Notes: a model not told the origin generated them from the letters alone. 64,000 bases of DNA from Anoplopoma fimbria (GCF_027596085.1 NC_072467.1:14377976-14441975); one strand, 5' to 3'. Counted from the first letter of the stretch, positions 46,641 through 60,328 are shown. Program-made: numbers and translations.

Positions 46641-47172
46641 CCCATACTACCTACTATATAGTATACCATTAAAAGATTTACTGTGTTCCAAAACCCATAC
46701 TACCTACTATATAGTATACCATTAAAAGATTTACTGTGTGTTCCAAAACCCATACTATGTAGTATAACAGAAAAAAATTACGTACTGTGTGTTCCAATAC
46801 CCATACTACCATTCTATTAAGTATACCAGAAAAAAAATTACTGTGTGTTCCATTATTCTACCATACTATCTAGAATACAAAAAAATATTGACCATGTGTT
46901 CCAATACATTTACTACCATACTATTAAGGATACCAGAAATAAATGTACTGTGTTCCAGTACCCTTACTATCATACTATTTAGTATGCTAGAAAAATATGT
47001 ACTGTGTTACATCATACTACCATACTATCTTGTAAACAAGAAAATACTTTACTGTGTGTTCCAATACTCATACTACCATATTGTTTGTTATGCTAGAAAA
47101 AGATGTACTGTGTTACATCATACTACCATACTATCTAGTATACAAGAAAACAATTACTGGGATAATTTACTG
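46641..47172 (+). repeat. minisatellite, about 53-bp unit, 10 copies
   Basis: Ten units of 49-56 bp start at 46641, 46694, 46749, 46800, 46856, 46907, 46961, 47015, 47067 and 47121. The unit runs CCCATACTACCATACTAT, TAGTATACCAGAAAAA, then TTACTGTGTGTTCCAATA. Units 1 and 2 are almost identical. Units 7-8 and 9-10 form a repeated pair (the GTGTTACATCATACTAC variant), so copying has also happened by dimers. The core TACTATATAGTA is self-complementary. Open frames across it are by-products. Confidence 0.93.
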
Positions 47173-47189
47173 TTTAGATAATTATGTAC

Positions 47190-49050
47190 TGTGTAATAAT
47201 TATCCACAGAAAGCTATTTTTCATGTCTGTGACATGTTCTACAGATATAGACATTGGAACTGTATTGCATTGCTGGTATTGTCAATAGATTATCAAAAGA
47301 TTATTTTAACTGTCCAATTGGGCATTTTTTGGACTACTATACTTGGGGGTTTCATAATAATGGCATTTAGGAACAATGGCACCAAGTAGTTACATTACAA
47401 GCATCGTCTTTTAACCCGAACCATGATCTTTTCTCTCCTTAACCTTACCAAGTAGTTTGTTAAAACATCCCATAAGTTATGTTGGTTAAACCTAGCGTTT
47501 AATTGTTTCTTTGATGGTGGCACATCATTTTACATATTGCGTGCCAAAACCACATAATAACTTCTTGTCTTTCTCAATGATTGGACAGAAGTGAAATTGG
47601 ACGTTTTCTACAGGGTTTGGGTTTGTCTTCGGACTGCTTTCACTGCAGGAACAGGATAATAAATAGTGTGTTTTTAATAAACTAAGCTCCAGCATGCAGC
47701 GTTGGCGTCTCTATCTCGTTTGCCACACAGAGAAATGGCTGTGCAGTTTTAAAGTTGAACAAAGGTTAATCAAAAACTACTTTTTTATCACACCTGAGAG
47801 ATGCATCACTCGACATAATAATACCCCTCCTTATCTGTAAGTGCTCTTCTGTGTGCACACATGTGACTTTAGGAGGGCAGCAGGTTTTTTTGGAAAGTGC
47901 AAGACCAACACGGTTAAATGGAAGATTATCCTTTATGATGATCCATGCTTTTGTGAGAGCCGCATGTGTGGCCTCCCATTAAGGGCCCCACATACACAGT
48001 AGCTCTGCTCGTTTTACACTGAAACCTTTACTGTCATTGATTTTCTTGTGTTTTTAACAAAATCATGTTTTTCTCAAGTTGAGGGGAGGTACATTGTATA
48101 AGCCTATGATTTTTAATCCTATTGTCTGGTTTCATGTTGTTGTATAGGTAAGCAAAACATGTAAAAAAAATATGAAAACTAAACTAGAAACTTGACCTTC
48201 CTGACCTTTAGCAGCGCCATTGAGTAACATTTTAACGAGTGTTACCTGTTTATTTTTTTACACACACACATAGATGTGATACACATTCCTGCCAATGGTT
48301 TCACTATTCCAGCAATCTACAGGTGTTGGTAACGTGCCAGGAAACCCACCAATCAAAGCCTTCAAAGACAGGAAATAAGAAGACTGCTAGCTGGATGACT
48401 TTAAAGGTTAACAATGCCCTGTTCAAAATGTTCAAAAGAGCAGCTTTGCAAATGTTTAAGGAGGACGGAAATGCATTTATGAAACATCAAATACACTCTG
48501 AATTAAACTTGCTTTGAAAACTCCTCAGGGCACCATTAATATGCAACATTTAAGCATAACATCAACTGCAATGTTAAAGACATGATAGTTGGTAGCTTTA
48601 CCTATTTGGTAGGCCAACCTTGCAAAACACAATAATGTAAAATAATCAAACATGATCTTCACACGTCTGCATGTGTTCAATAAACGAGACAGAACACATA
48701 CTAGATCTGACAGTTTGGGATTTGTTTGAAAGTATTTCATTTTAAACCAAAAATGGTTTATATTGTTCATTTTGTCATCTATTTTTATTATTTAGTATTT
48801 GTCTTGGTCCTATGTCAAAAGGGTTTTTAAGTTTTTATGATATCAAGTCAACCCATCCTGGTTTCTTTTGTCAAGTATTAATTGACAAAGTTTTGGCGTA
48901 TTAGTCGTATCTTGGTCAGAGAAAATTATGTCTATTTTAGAGAATAGACTATAATTATGTAGCTTTCTCCCAAGCCCTGTCATTTGCCCCTTTCACACAG
49001 CCAGTTCAAGGACGGAATGTTGCTCCGTCATTTTTCATCCCCGTTCTATA
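47190..49050. other. non-coding, nothing recognised
   Basis: AT-rich unique sequence without recognisable genes or elements. Confidence 0.5.
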
Positions 49051-49051
49051 T

Positions 49052-49350
49052 TAAAAGGTACCAACACAGAATGTAGGGATACTTGTTGGAAAAAGGCTAC
49101 TGGAACCGCATTGAAAAAAACAACAAAAACTATATTTTTTTGTCAACGAAAACAAAAATAGATTTTAGTAAAGTTTTATGTATTATCTACATTTTAGTTT
49201 TGCTTTTAAAGGTACTAACACAGAATGCAGGGATACTCTTGGTAAAAAAAAAAAGGCTGACGGAACCGCATTGAAAAAAACACCAAAAACATTTTTCGGG
49301 GATCAACAAAAAGAAAGATAGATTTTGGTAAAGTTTTTATTTCTTATCCA
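49052..49350 (+). repeat. 154-bp tandem duplication
   Basis: AAAGGTACCAACACAGAATG (from about 49055) recurs as AAAGGTACTAACACAGAATG 154 bp later, followed in both by GGGATACT, GGAACCGCATTGAAAAAAAC and TAGATTTTAGTAAAGTTTT (GG for AG in the second). Two copies, divergent. Confidence 0.9.
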
Positions 49351-49359
49351 TATATAATA

Positions 49360-50670
49360 TTTTCAGTCTTTTTTTTCATAAACAATATTGCATGCTGTTA
49401 TTAGTTTTAGGTGCTTTCTCATCAAAAAAGTCTTACATTTCGTTAACGAAGTTAACACCAATGCTAAGATAGGCTAAGCACATCCTAAATCTATCTTTGT
49501 ACTGAACACACGGATATGAAGCTGATCTCATCTCACTCTGGGATGAACATCTACTTCCCAAAAATGACCGTAGACACAGGCACCAGATATGGTACAAACT
49601 GTGTTACCATTTGCTTCAGCCCGTAACCACTAAGCTGAATTAACTCTGGTCGTGTCAGTGGAGTGTCACAGTGCTCCTTAAAGGGGATCGAGATGGTTGG
49701 GGGTGAGATAAAGCCCAAGACTCTCTCCATTATCTGGTTAGCTTTCTTCATACTTTTAGCCCAAACAAACATATTTATATCCGGCCTATTGGATTATTGC
49801 ACTCTCTATCTGAGACCTCAAAGAGCCAGAGGGACAGATGAGTCCATTTAGGAGGTAATGGCTTTATGCTTGTTATGGTTTGTTCTATCAAAAAGAGCAC
49901 ACACACACATGTATATAAGAACACCATTACTGACTGTTGTGCCCCTGGCAGTAAAAGCCATCGGCCTTTAGCCATTAACAGGGTTTTTATGGACCAGACC
50001 ACCAACCAGAGATCTCTACTGACAAAATCACACAACACACTTCTCTCTTCTTTCTCCACTTTGCTTTCTCTGCTTCGTCCTCTCCCAGCCTCACCTCTTC
50101 CTCCCTCATTATCATCATCATCTTCGTCATCCAGATCTTATAATTTGTCTCTCTTCCTCTCCTCACAGACCACATCCATTCTTGTAATGTTTTTTAATCT
50201 GCACCTGGTTGGTTCTCGGTTTTTTTTCTTCTCCATCCTCATCCCACTCCAGCCTTGGCCAGCTCCACTCATTCCTCTTCCTCTCTTTGCACTCCTCCCT
50301 CAGGCAGTTTCCGGCCATAACCCCCCAAAGCAGGCATTTCAATCATGCAATAATTCATGAGAGGACAAACTGTGGCGTTGGGAGGTTGCTGTGCTGTGTA
50401 GTGCTGTGGACAAAGGCCACATATACTTTATAGCACAGGCTGGTGCAGCAGGGCTACAAAATGCTGTTACGGATTAATAATTACAAAAAACACACAATCA
50501 GACGGTGAGTGGATTCAAATTCTGCGATGTGGAAATCAATCAACAACCCAAACGATCAGGATAGAACACCTTTCGTGAACAGGGGTTTTATTTAGTCTCT
50601 TCAATAAATGATAGGTGTTTGGGGGCTTTACATGAATTAATCAGATTGTTATTCCATTTAAAAGTCTGGT
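49360..50670. other. non-coding, pyrimidine-rich at 50040-50300
   Basis: The plus-strand frame at 49866-50360 is driven by a CT-rich stretch that encodes Ser/Leu/Pro runs; I see no domain and regard it as chance. Confidence 0.45.
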
Positions 50671-50679
50671 CCGCCTGAA

Positions 50680-51093
50680 TCTGGCGCAATGCTATTTAAA
50701 TGGTGGATTAAGAAAATTGAAGGAACAGGCAGATTTTCTGCAATGAAACTGTTGTTTGTGAAAGGCTTAACGCCAACAAAAACCTATCGAAGACAAATAT
50801 TTTGTCGGATAATCATGACACCTATCATTTTTCAATACATTTTAACTTTTTAATGCTGTGGAGTTATTGGATTAAATTCAAATGTCAACATTATGCATAT
50901 GAGCATATCTACTGATAGACTAAGTGTACGTGCGTCATGAACCTGGCTATGTAATAGAGCGCCGTTGACTTTAGACCAATACGCCCATGAGCACACAGAT
51001 CAGAGCAAGTACTTTTGCTACTTAAATAATGTGTGCGTGAAAATGAAAACTGAATCTAACATTGACAGTGGCGTCAGGTATAAGATAAGGCCC
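50680..51093 (+). mobile_element. non-autonomous element, copy 2 of the 4151 family
   Basis: TTTTCTGCAATGAAACTGTT and GGCTTAACGCCAACAAAA match copy 1, and CATTTTTCAATACATTTTAA follows in both. The right end ATAAGATAAGGCCC (51080-51093) is the inverse of copy 1's GGGCCCTATTTAAAT start, so the two copies together show both ends. The left end is lost here. Confidence 0.6.
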
Positions 51094-51685
51094 AAAGAGT
51101 CTACAGCCATGCTAGCATCTCTGTGAGGTTGTACTTAGTCACAGCGGTGCTTTGAGCTAAATGCTAACATCAGAATGTTAATATGCTGATGTTGAGCAAG
51201 TGTAATGTTTTCCATGTTGACAATTATAGTTTAGCATGTTAGCACTTACCAAGCATATGCATATTACCTCATTTAAACATGTGGAGCACAGGAGCAGCGA
51301 GACGTTACTTGTCTTGCAGCTCAGTCAGGGATGCATTTCAACGTTTGAGGTGCTTGGAGAATTGCCTGGTTCCTTTTTTGTCTCATTTGTTAAGTTAAGG
51401 AAGTTACTCACAGTTAGGTCTGCAACATGGACGCCTCAGAAAATGTTTATGTTAAGTGTTTACCCCTTTATTGTTTGTATTAAAAAACTGCTGTCCATAC
51501 CATAAATACAGAACATTGTGAACTGAAGTCTGATCTGTCAAAAGGTTCCTGTCAGTTTGATTTATAACACAGCGAGTGTGCCGACTATGTTATACTCATA
51601 ATCATAGAAAATGTGTTCCCAATAAACCTCCTTCTCTCCCCATTACGATCAATTTCCTCGCCTGGGTCAGCATCTATTTCATTAG

Positions 51686-51788
<103 letters not shown>

Positions 51789-52129
51789 CAACAATTCAAA
51801 ACATCAACATTTCTGTCTTTGAGATCTGAACGCTGGTCTCTGCTGATATTTACACATCCATCATTGTCCTTAAATATATTCAGTTTTCATCATTAATTCA
51901 TGTTTGACATGTAGCGTATTCCATGAACAATTAGGAGGATAAGAGAGCTGTTAGCCCTCTAATTAATAGCTGCGACTAACCATTTCACCGAGAGCTTAAC
52001 TTGCACGAACCAGAAGAGAGAGAAAGCGGGACAGAGCGGTCAGTAATGTTTAGACTTTTGCTAAAAGTTAGTACTGGTACACACTCACTGGTTTGTGAGT
52101 CTCTTGCGAGATTCAGAAAGACTCTGTGT

Positions 52130-52153
52130 ACTTCCTGTCAGAGACAGGAAGTC
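52130..52153. repeat. short hairpin, 10-bp arms
   Basis: ACTTCCTGTC, loop AGA, GACAGGAAGT: perfect arms. Confidence 0.8.
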
Positions 52154-52359
52154 TCAAAAGATTAGGTGCCATCATATCGCGAATCATCGCGAACCAAAGT
52201 TCATTTCAGCTGTAACCGTTTAATTTGTCTTGTGTTATTGTTTAATTTTTAAACATAATAATAAAATAGAACAGCTCCTTTCATTTTGAACAATTTATGT
52301 TTTATGTGTTACTCATTTAAAATAAAGGGAATAAACAGATAAGTTAAAGCAATTTAAAT

Positions 52360-52630
<271 letters not shown>

Positions 52631-52639
52631 AACAATTCA

Positions 52640-54090
52640 TTTGGTGTTTTTATGTTTTATGTTGCTTCTATGTATAAGAGGGTTGGCACTTTTATTTATA
52701 GCTGAGATGGTTTTAAAGGTGTTTTCAGTGATTTGCACTGATAAGACTCTGCTCAAGGTTTAGGTCTGCTTGCTGCAGTGCCAGTGTTATTCAAATATTT
52801 ATACTACTCTGTTTCTTTGTGGCATCTGAAGCTTTTTCTATCATTAAGTAACACACCATTAGTTTCTCTCCACCAAATGTCCAAGATTTCCTCTCGTGGC
52901 ATCCCTTGCCATCTTGCCCTTGCACATCCTCCATTCATTCCTTTTGTTTTTCAGAGCAACCCTATAACAGGTCACTATCACAGGCATATGCGACAGGAGC
53001 TGTGTGACAATGCAGAATGAACATTCAAATGCAAATTAACTTGAGAAGAAGATGGGGCACATCTGCTGTAACAGAACTGACCCTGGAGTAACTCGGTATC
53101 GATAGTTCTATTGTTGAGATTTCTCTGGGTGTCAGTTAAAGCATTCAGAGGTACTGCATACATCATACAGCAGGTACCTTGGGTAAAGGGGGGATGTAGT
53201 CATTGGAAGGTCCTCACAAGTACGGCAACACGAGTGTGTATTATCTTAGCCATGGCCCATACATAGATTGCAGTCTGAATGCTCCCAGGGGGCCCATCTC
53301 AGTATTGACACACAGGGCCTTTAATGTTGCTCTTAGACGACTTTAAAGAGAGGGGGACCAATGATCCGAGCCACCAAGGAATTAAACGGGACTCTTGTTG
53401 GAGCTGAGTCTTGCCCTTTGATGCACCTTATCCCAGGAATACATTACTCAATGACAAACAACAATCGTTTGGTCATTTTGGACACAGATTCCACATCAGC
53501 TGGGACTCACTTACAGGCTTCCTTATGATCATTTACAATCTCTTTTTTTATCTTCTGTGTCCTATTCCCTCTTTCCTAACCTCCCTGCATTATTCATTTT
53601 CCAAGCCCTACTTCCCATTCCTTGCTTTTCTGTGGGGTGCTATGTAATGGTGTGGGTAAGTGCCCCAGGGACCACAGCATATGGAGCACAGAAGCTTTGT
53701 TCCTACCTCTGAAAGGGGTGCTGTATAAGAGCTTTTGATGAAAGAGAAATTAGGTTTCTGCTGAGAATTATACTTAAAATGTATTAATATTTAAATTAAT
53801 ATGTTAATGTGTCAATATCATTTACAATATAAATCAATATCATCCTCGACTTTTTCTATTTGATGTTCGATTTGGAGCTGGTATTAGTATAATTCTTATA
53901 CACTGTTTTATTTAATCTTTGTTGTTGTAATTTCCTTTTCTATTTTAGTGGAACTTTTACTTTATTTCTTTACCTTTCTCTTATTGCTATTTTGTTGTAT
54001 TTTGCAATAGTGTTAGTATTACTTCTTTTTCACTTAAATTGTTATTCAATTGATCATAAATGTTTATATTTTCATTCGATTGTTCTGTTG
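52640..54090. other. non-coding, nothing recognised
   Basis: Unique sequence; short frames only, no domain recognised. Confidence 0.5.
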
Positions 54091-54094
54091 TAAT

Positions 54095-54165
54095 CTTTGG
54101 TCGAACACAAGAATTTCTTTACGGATTGATAAAGTTCTGTCTTATGCTATCTTATCTTATCTCAA
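54095..54165 (+). repeat. LINE 3'-end remnant with (CTTAT)n tail
   Basis: CACAAGAATTTCTTTACGGA, then TTGATAAAGTTCTGTCTTATG and CTTATCTTATCTC resemble the 3' tip of fish CR1/L2-type LINEs (..AATTTC..GG.TTAATAAAGT..(TATCT)n). Confidence 0.5.
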
Positions 54166-54169
54166 TGAT

Positions 54170-57150
54170 TTGTGCAAAACAATGTTCTTAAAATTTTAAA
54201 TATCCACTGTTACATAGTGAAATTTGTTTTTAACAGGGAGGAGCCTCTAGGCATTCATGCAATGGGATGCACTCACTCTCTCAATTGAAAAACAACAGTA
54301 TAATAGAAACCATAATAATAATGATAATAAACATCAAACTGTGTCCATGGCTGACTGGTATGGCACCATTGATCCACTCCACAATAAACACGTAATCAAT
54401 CAAACTGCATCATATCCATCATGTCAGAGGTGGAACCCACTGACTACACCCGTAAAGATTTTTCAATAAAATGTAACATTATGGTGGCATACTGTGTACC
54501 ACGTTGATCTTCTTACTACATTATACCACAATATATTCATTTTTGTCCCGGTGCCTCAAAATGAGTGTGTTCAACCTTCATTGGAACAAACCACCTAAAA
54601 ATCACATATTGGCAAAATAAAAGGCATTTAGTTAAAACCTAGGCAAAACAGGAGTCAGCACTGCAAGAAAAGCACAAAAGAAAAATCATTACACATTTAA
54701 TTGTTACTGAATGTTTGTTAGAATGATCTAACATAATCAATTGTTATTCATGTCTTGCTAAGGGAAGGAACAGTCGCTCACCTCTGCATGAAGAAACATC
54801 CTGTCAAACAGGTGACTAAAGCAGCTGTACGACCAAAATGCTGTAAACCCTTTCATCAGACTGAATAACTTCTTCATCAGTCACAAACAATCCTGGAAAT
54901 GTACGGATCCAGGTCAAGGGAAACCTGGCCTACAAGATTATAATAAAGCTTTAAAACCATATTGAGGATACTAATGCATTATTAGCTCAAATACATATTT
55001 TAAACTTTCACCACAGGCCAAGTAGATGAAAAGCAGTGGGTTTTACAGCCTAAAATTTATTTGTGAAATATCATAATTTTGATGTGTAAGTTGCAGCTCT
55101 TGTTCAATGAAAGGTTCAGAAATATCCTATTGACCCAGAGCACCGTCTTTCAGTATGTCCGAAATAATTATTGATTATTTAATGCTCCGAGTGTATTAAA
55201 TGTGCCGAATAAATTTGACTTCCCTCTGATAAACGGTTACACTGTCTACTGTATGTGTCCAAGACTTTTATTGTGAAAGCTAAGAACGGAAAGAGTGGAT
55301 CAGGTATGTGCTATATAGATGTTGAAAGGAGTAATCAGTTTGGTTTAGCTGGTTTGGTTTGGCTTTTTTGGTTCGGACCAATCATTCGGACCAACCGTGT
55401 TGCTGTACAATATACTGTACACACAAAGTGATTGATTGATTTATTCGCAATGCAAAAGCTCAGAAAAATCAAACTCTCTTGGAAAAAAACACAATTGCAC
55501 CGCTTTTTGGTCCATAATCGTCGTTCTTTGCGTGATAGTACTCTTGATTAAAAAAAACGTTCCAAAATATACCAAAAAACCTCCTTTATAATAGTTTGTA
55601 TTTACACTTCACTTCCCCAATTGTACACACAACATTGCTCGCAGCCAAACTATAACCAGAATACGCTAGAAGCGCGTCCCCGGGCGATACCATTGTTCTC
55701 CGTGCGCCCCTCTCTTCCACTGTGTGTCGCGATTTTTCTAGTGGTTTTTAGAGGTACAAAAAATGTATGAATAAATAAATGTTCTCAGCTTACTTTTCAG
55801 CTCTGGGCGCGGAGTCTCACTTGGCCAAGGCAGCCATTTAAATCGAGCAAGAGGCGGGCTTTCCTACTTTACCACTGACTTCCTGTTTTGATGCCGGTAT
55901 AGAGTGGACAAAGGCAGAAAAAAGGTTGATACAAGCAGTTCTTAATGACAATTAACTATATAATTTTTTCTCCTCCTCATTCAACAGCAGAGCATCATCA
56001 AGAGCTAAATGTTTGCACTGAATCCATTTTTCCCCTTTACCTACATTTGATGGCCTGGTTGCGCATGCACCCCCCGCTCCCCAAGCTTATCAGCTGTTTT
56101 GCCCGACTGGCTTTGCAAAAGGGCGTTTGTTCAAAGGAGGGTTTGGAGAGAATGGGAGTCTGGGGCTATTCTTTCAATCCCCAACACCTCTTTGGACTGA
56201 ACAAGGAGCCAGTAATGAAAGAGGGACCTGCCCATTGCGGCAGTCGCACAGATGGACTTTAAGAGGTCTGGTACCGGTCACACAAAGGGATGTTCTTGCA
56301 TTCATTCTGGCATGTACATTGGTGTTGGTTAATAGTTTCAGGACAGAGAGTTTGGGAACCGCATGTCCGTGAATCTGTCCCTGAATCTGTTACCAAATGC
56401 TGGAAGGCTTCCCCTACATACCTATCTCACCCTGTAATGCTACATTTATAGAGGAACTGTAGGATAGCAAAAGGCCAATCAAAACCTGCATTGTAGCATC
56501 ATATCCATTTCAGGCTGCTTCTCTGTTTTCAAGTTAAGAAACAACAATTTCCTCAAACCTGATGTGCTCAGCTATTTCTGCAGTAAAAACAACTCAATCT
56601 TAATGGACTTTTTTCCTTATCTCAACACATTAATGGAAAACTACGCCCTCATTTCTAACCATTAATGTATTCAGTTTCTTGCTGATTTTCAGACATATTA
56701 GCCAGCAGCTTTTGCCTAATTTAAATGGATCTCTTTTTTTGCCTAATTTGACCAAAGTGCAGAGGGAGGCGTAAACCAATCCCTGACAACCTGATTATCT
56801 GTGGTCATTTTATCTTTGAAGTCATCAATACAAGGCATTTTATCCCCGCCGTTATTGGTTAGAACGAGACAGCATGTTATGTTGTTATGTCGATGTCTGC
56901 AGTCCTCACCAGAAAACACACTCCCATATATACAAATTTCATATTCTCCAATGCCCCATAGCACACACATACACACAATCCCAAACCAACTTTATAACTC
57001 ATCTCTCCCCATTCAGCAACGTTAATGGAAGCAGACCGCAGATCCAGCACTGTTTTAAATCCCACTGTTAAGTTCTAACTGTTCACTAATGCTTCCCCCC
57101 AATTTACTAATGCTCCCTCGCCACAAAAGCCCACGAGTCAGCAACCCCAC
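54170..57150. other. non-coding; CpG-richer patch at 55660-55880
   Basis: No gene recognised. GGTTCGGACCAATCATTCGG near 55370-55395 resembles a Harbinger-type end but has no partner. The patch 55660-55880 is richer in CpG than its surroundings. 56500-56760 is unique sequence that looks like a conserved non-coding candidate. Confidence 0.4.
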
Positions 57151-57174
57151 ACACACACACACACACACACACAC
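57148..57174. repeat. (CA)13 microsatellite
   Basis: A short CA run. Confidence 0.95.
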
Positions 57175-57737
57175 TTACAGAGGCCGCCATGGCCCATTAA
57201 CTGGCATTAGAGCCTCTTTCTGGCAGGTTATTCTGACTTCATGGCACCGCAGTAGCATTCCAGAGTCACCCTGTAAGACTCTAAGTCTCACCGCACGTTT
57301 CACATCACAAACCACCGCTAATGCACTGGTCACAATATTACAAAATACTGAAGACCATCACCAGGAGCTCTCTGTACTCCCCTGAGTTTGTCACTCGGAC
57401 TGCTTTATTGGCATCTCCCCCTCTTTGTCACTGTGATTCTGCCATATCACCTGGTTTCTGCTGTTTTTATCACAATGAAAAGGAACATTTTATAGAATTG
57501 CTGGTAAAAAAGCTAAAAATATGAAGTTCAACTGGCTCCTGCAAAATTACGTTCCTATACAACTAAACTGCATTTTCAATCATGTCTAAGGAGGGAAACG
57601 TATTTTCTCATGGATTACCTCTGCAGTTTTAAACACGTTGTTAACGGTACCAAAAAAAATGCAAATAAAAGACTTGTTAGGTTGAGTAAAAAGATAATTG
57701 TTTGGCTTAAATTTAATAGTTTATTACGTTTTTTAAG

Positions 57738-57820
57738 AATCTGAATCAGAATAAGCTTTATTGGCCATGTATGCGTATACATTCACTAAATTTGACTTTG
57801 GTTTTTCTGTTGCTCTCAAC
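57738..57820 (-). repeat. LINE/SINE end remnant, AGAATCAGCTTTATTGGCC type
   Basis: GAATCTGAATCAGAATAAGC, then TTTATTGGCCATGTATG matches a short repeat common in fish; a second copy is at 58418. Confidence 0.55.
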
Positions 57821-58417
57821 GTTCATAAACAGAAATAGACAAACAAACAAAAAATAAGGACAACAAAGTAGAACAAAGGTAATCACAAACATTTAACTAC
57901 TATGTACACATGTAAATATATATATATATATAAAAAATTATATGAATGAACATAAAACTCAACATGCATTATGTAAAATAAGTCAATGTTGACTTTTGGT
58001 TTCAGAGTGGACATGTTCAGTTCTCGCCTTGGTTGAAAGTCCTGTGGTTTGTTTGTTCCACCCATTCACCCCATCCTCCTTACGTAGACTATAACAAACG
58101 TATCACAAAACAAACAAAAAAATGTAATTCGGGCTGTATAAAGAGCAAGGATATGCTAGTTCATTGCATGGTAGCATGCTAGATTTTTTTAATTTCCTGT
58201 GTACAAATTAAATGCTTGATCATTATGAAGTTTAACTTGTCACATTAAATACCCTGGACCAAAGTGTTGGACTAATGATAATAGCATCCTTGGAACAGGC
58301 AAAAATTCAATCACACTTTTTTAAGCAAAGCCATGAAACTGCATTTATATCAGCATGTTATACTATGATGCACTGCATGCCCAATAAATTGGTTTTATAT
58401 AATTTTTGTGTATAAAG

Positions 58418-58470
58418 AATCAGAATCAGCTTTATGAGGTATGTGAACCCTTACAAGGAATTAATTCTCC
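58418..58470 (-). repeat. LINE/SINE end remnant, second copy
   Basis: AGAATCAGAATCAGCTTTAT followed by GAGGTATGTGAACCCTTACAAGGAATT matches the family at 57738. Confidence 0.5.
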
Positions 58471-58894
58471 AGCACAGCTCAAGTGTAGGCAGACATGCTC
58501 TTTAGAGTAAAAAAAAAAACAACTACAAAGAAATGAGTCTGAAATGACTTCAATCAGTGGGTTGTAGTAAAATCAATGTATTTTCACGCTAAGCAATTGC
58601 TCTGAGTCCAAAAGTTATTTTCTCCTAAATTGTCCCCACTGACAGAGAATTGTTCTGCTATCCACCGACACATCCTCTACAGCTGGAACAAGATGCTGCC
58701 TTCAATTCCTGCCAGAAATGCTGTAATTATGTGTAGAGTGCACTTAAACAGCCCAGTCAAGTGGTGAATACAAACACATAGATTTTCTTTATACATATAA
58801 GCATAGTTAGCAAAGGTTCGAAAAGGAAAAAGTACCTAACCACAGACTTCCTGTCTGCCAGAAGCAGCACATAAAGTTGGGAAACATGTCTCAG

Positions 58895-59535
58895 GCCCAA
58901 TCCCAATCACCACATTCGCGGACTCACAGACTTTGATGCGCGTTCCTGCAAGGTCTGTGAGGGTTTATGGCTGTCCCGGTGTCAAATCATTGAGTGTTTG
59001 AGGGCTCCCTCTCACAGACATTTAGAGACCTTCATGAACCCTTTTCATAAGTTCACATTTCTGCAGACTTTGCCTGAGGGAATTACTCACAATCCATAGC
59101 AATGTGACATTAAACACGGGAAAAAAGGTAAACAAAGAGGACGGCACATGGTCGTCCAGCCTGTCATGTTAAATGTACAGAAACATTAAGGATTAAAGAT
59201 GGAACATAAAGCAGAGACTATATATATTAAACAGCTGGTTTATTCATCAACCATTTCTTTTAGTAAAGCTGTTTTGACAAAAACTAGTAAATACATTATT
59301 TGACAAATAACTCATCTTGTGAGGCAAGTCCGTAAGACACTTTAAATCAGGGAGTAAATAGTATAAAATGAAAACCCACGATTGTACAACTATGATGTTG
59401 TCATGGTAACATGATATGTTGCAGCAAAGTGCTGTCCCATTCTTATTCACACCATTTCAAACACTCAAACATTTAGCAGGTGACGTCAGTTTAGCCTCTT
59501 GGGGTTCAGGGTTTAAGGCCACGTTGGGATTGGGC
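58895..59535. mobile_element. non-autonomous DNA element, GCCCAATCCCAA ends
   Basis: Perfect 12-bp inverted ends GCCCAATCCCAA (58895-58906) and its complement at 59524-59535 enclose 617 bp without a transposase. Flanks share TCAG (58891-58894 and 59537-59540, offset by one base), so the duplication is uncertain. Superfamily not assigned. Confidence 0.6.
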
Positions 59536-59891
59536 TTCAGACTCCCTGTGGGAGTGGGTGCCAAACATCAGCCCCTTCATCGCCATCTGGTACGCTGCTG
59601 CCATACCTCATGACACAAAAACTGTTTCTACCCATCTGAAACTAGCCTCATCATCAAGATCCTGGACCCCCACTGATACTGTCTCTCAAAATCTATAATA
59701 AACTGTCAGCATTCTCCTGCTCCTTATATAATTCTTAAATTTGTTATTCATGGAGCACTTTTCAAGCAATTTTAAGTAACTCTCAATGAAAAAAAACATG
59801 CAAACCAAGTAAACCAAGAAAACCAAGCTCACGACGACATTGGGGTAGTCTGTCTGCCGTAAGTAAAGCCTTTCTATAAAAGTACATTTAA

Positions 59892-60223
59892 AAGGTGCAG
59901 TGTGTAGGTATTGGCGGCATCTAGTGTTGAGGTTACAGAATCCACCTAATGAAACTTCTCTTGTGTACCAGGCATGTAGGAGGGCTACAGCTGCGAGGTT
60001 AAAACTCGAAAAATGAAAAATATCTCTCTCGTTGGGTTTGTCTGTCCTGGGCTACTGTAGGAACATGTTTAGCTCGCTACGTGAAGACGACCTGCTCCCT
60101 ATGGAGATATAAACAGCTGATTCTAAGGTAACAAAAACGCAACAATTCTCATTTTCAGGGGATTATACACTAAGGATAAAATATTTTACATTTAACCAAT
60201 AAATCCCTCTTTACATACTGTAT
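59892..60223 (+). mobile_element. TTAA-flanked MITE, GGTGCAGTGTGTAG type
   Basis: TTAA at 59888-59891 and 60224-60227. The left end AAGGTGCAGTGTGTAGG faces a decayed right end TTACATACTGTA. The interior (GGCATCTAGTG, GGGCTACTGTAGGAACATG, TATGGAGATATAAACAGC, GATTATACACTA) matches, from memory, a MITE very common in percomorph fish. Confidence 0.7.
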
Positions 60224-60328
60224 TTAAGACAGTATTTAAAAGCAGCAACAGTCAGTCATGTTCAGTGGAAGTGGCTCAATCATTATATATTCACCTGGAC
60301 ACATGTAGTCAGAGGACCCAAACTGGGG

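Noticed and set aside
49866..50360. 164-codon Ser/Leu/Pro-rich plus-strand frame.
   Set aside because: Driven by a CT-rich stretch that lacks stop codons; no domain, no splice context.
55340..55640. GGTTCGGACCAATC words suggestive of a Harbinger-type end.
   Set aside because: Only one end is visible and there is no coding remnant.
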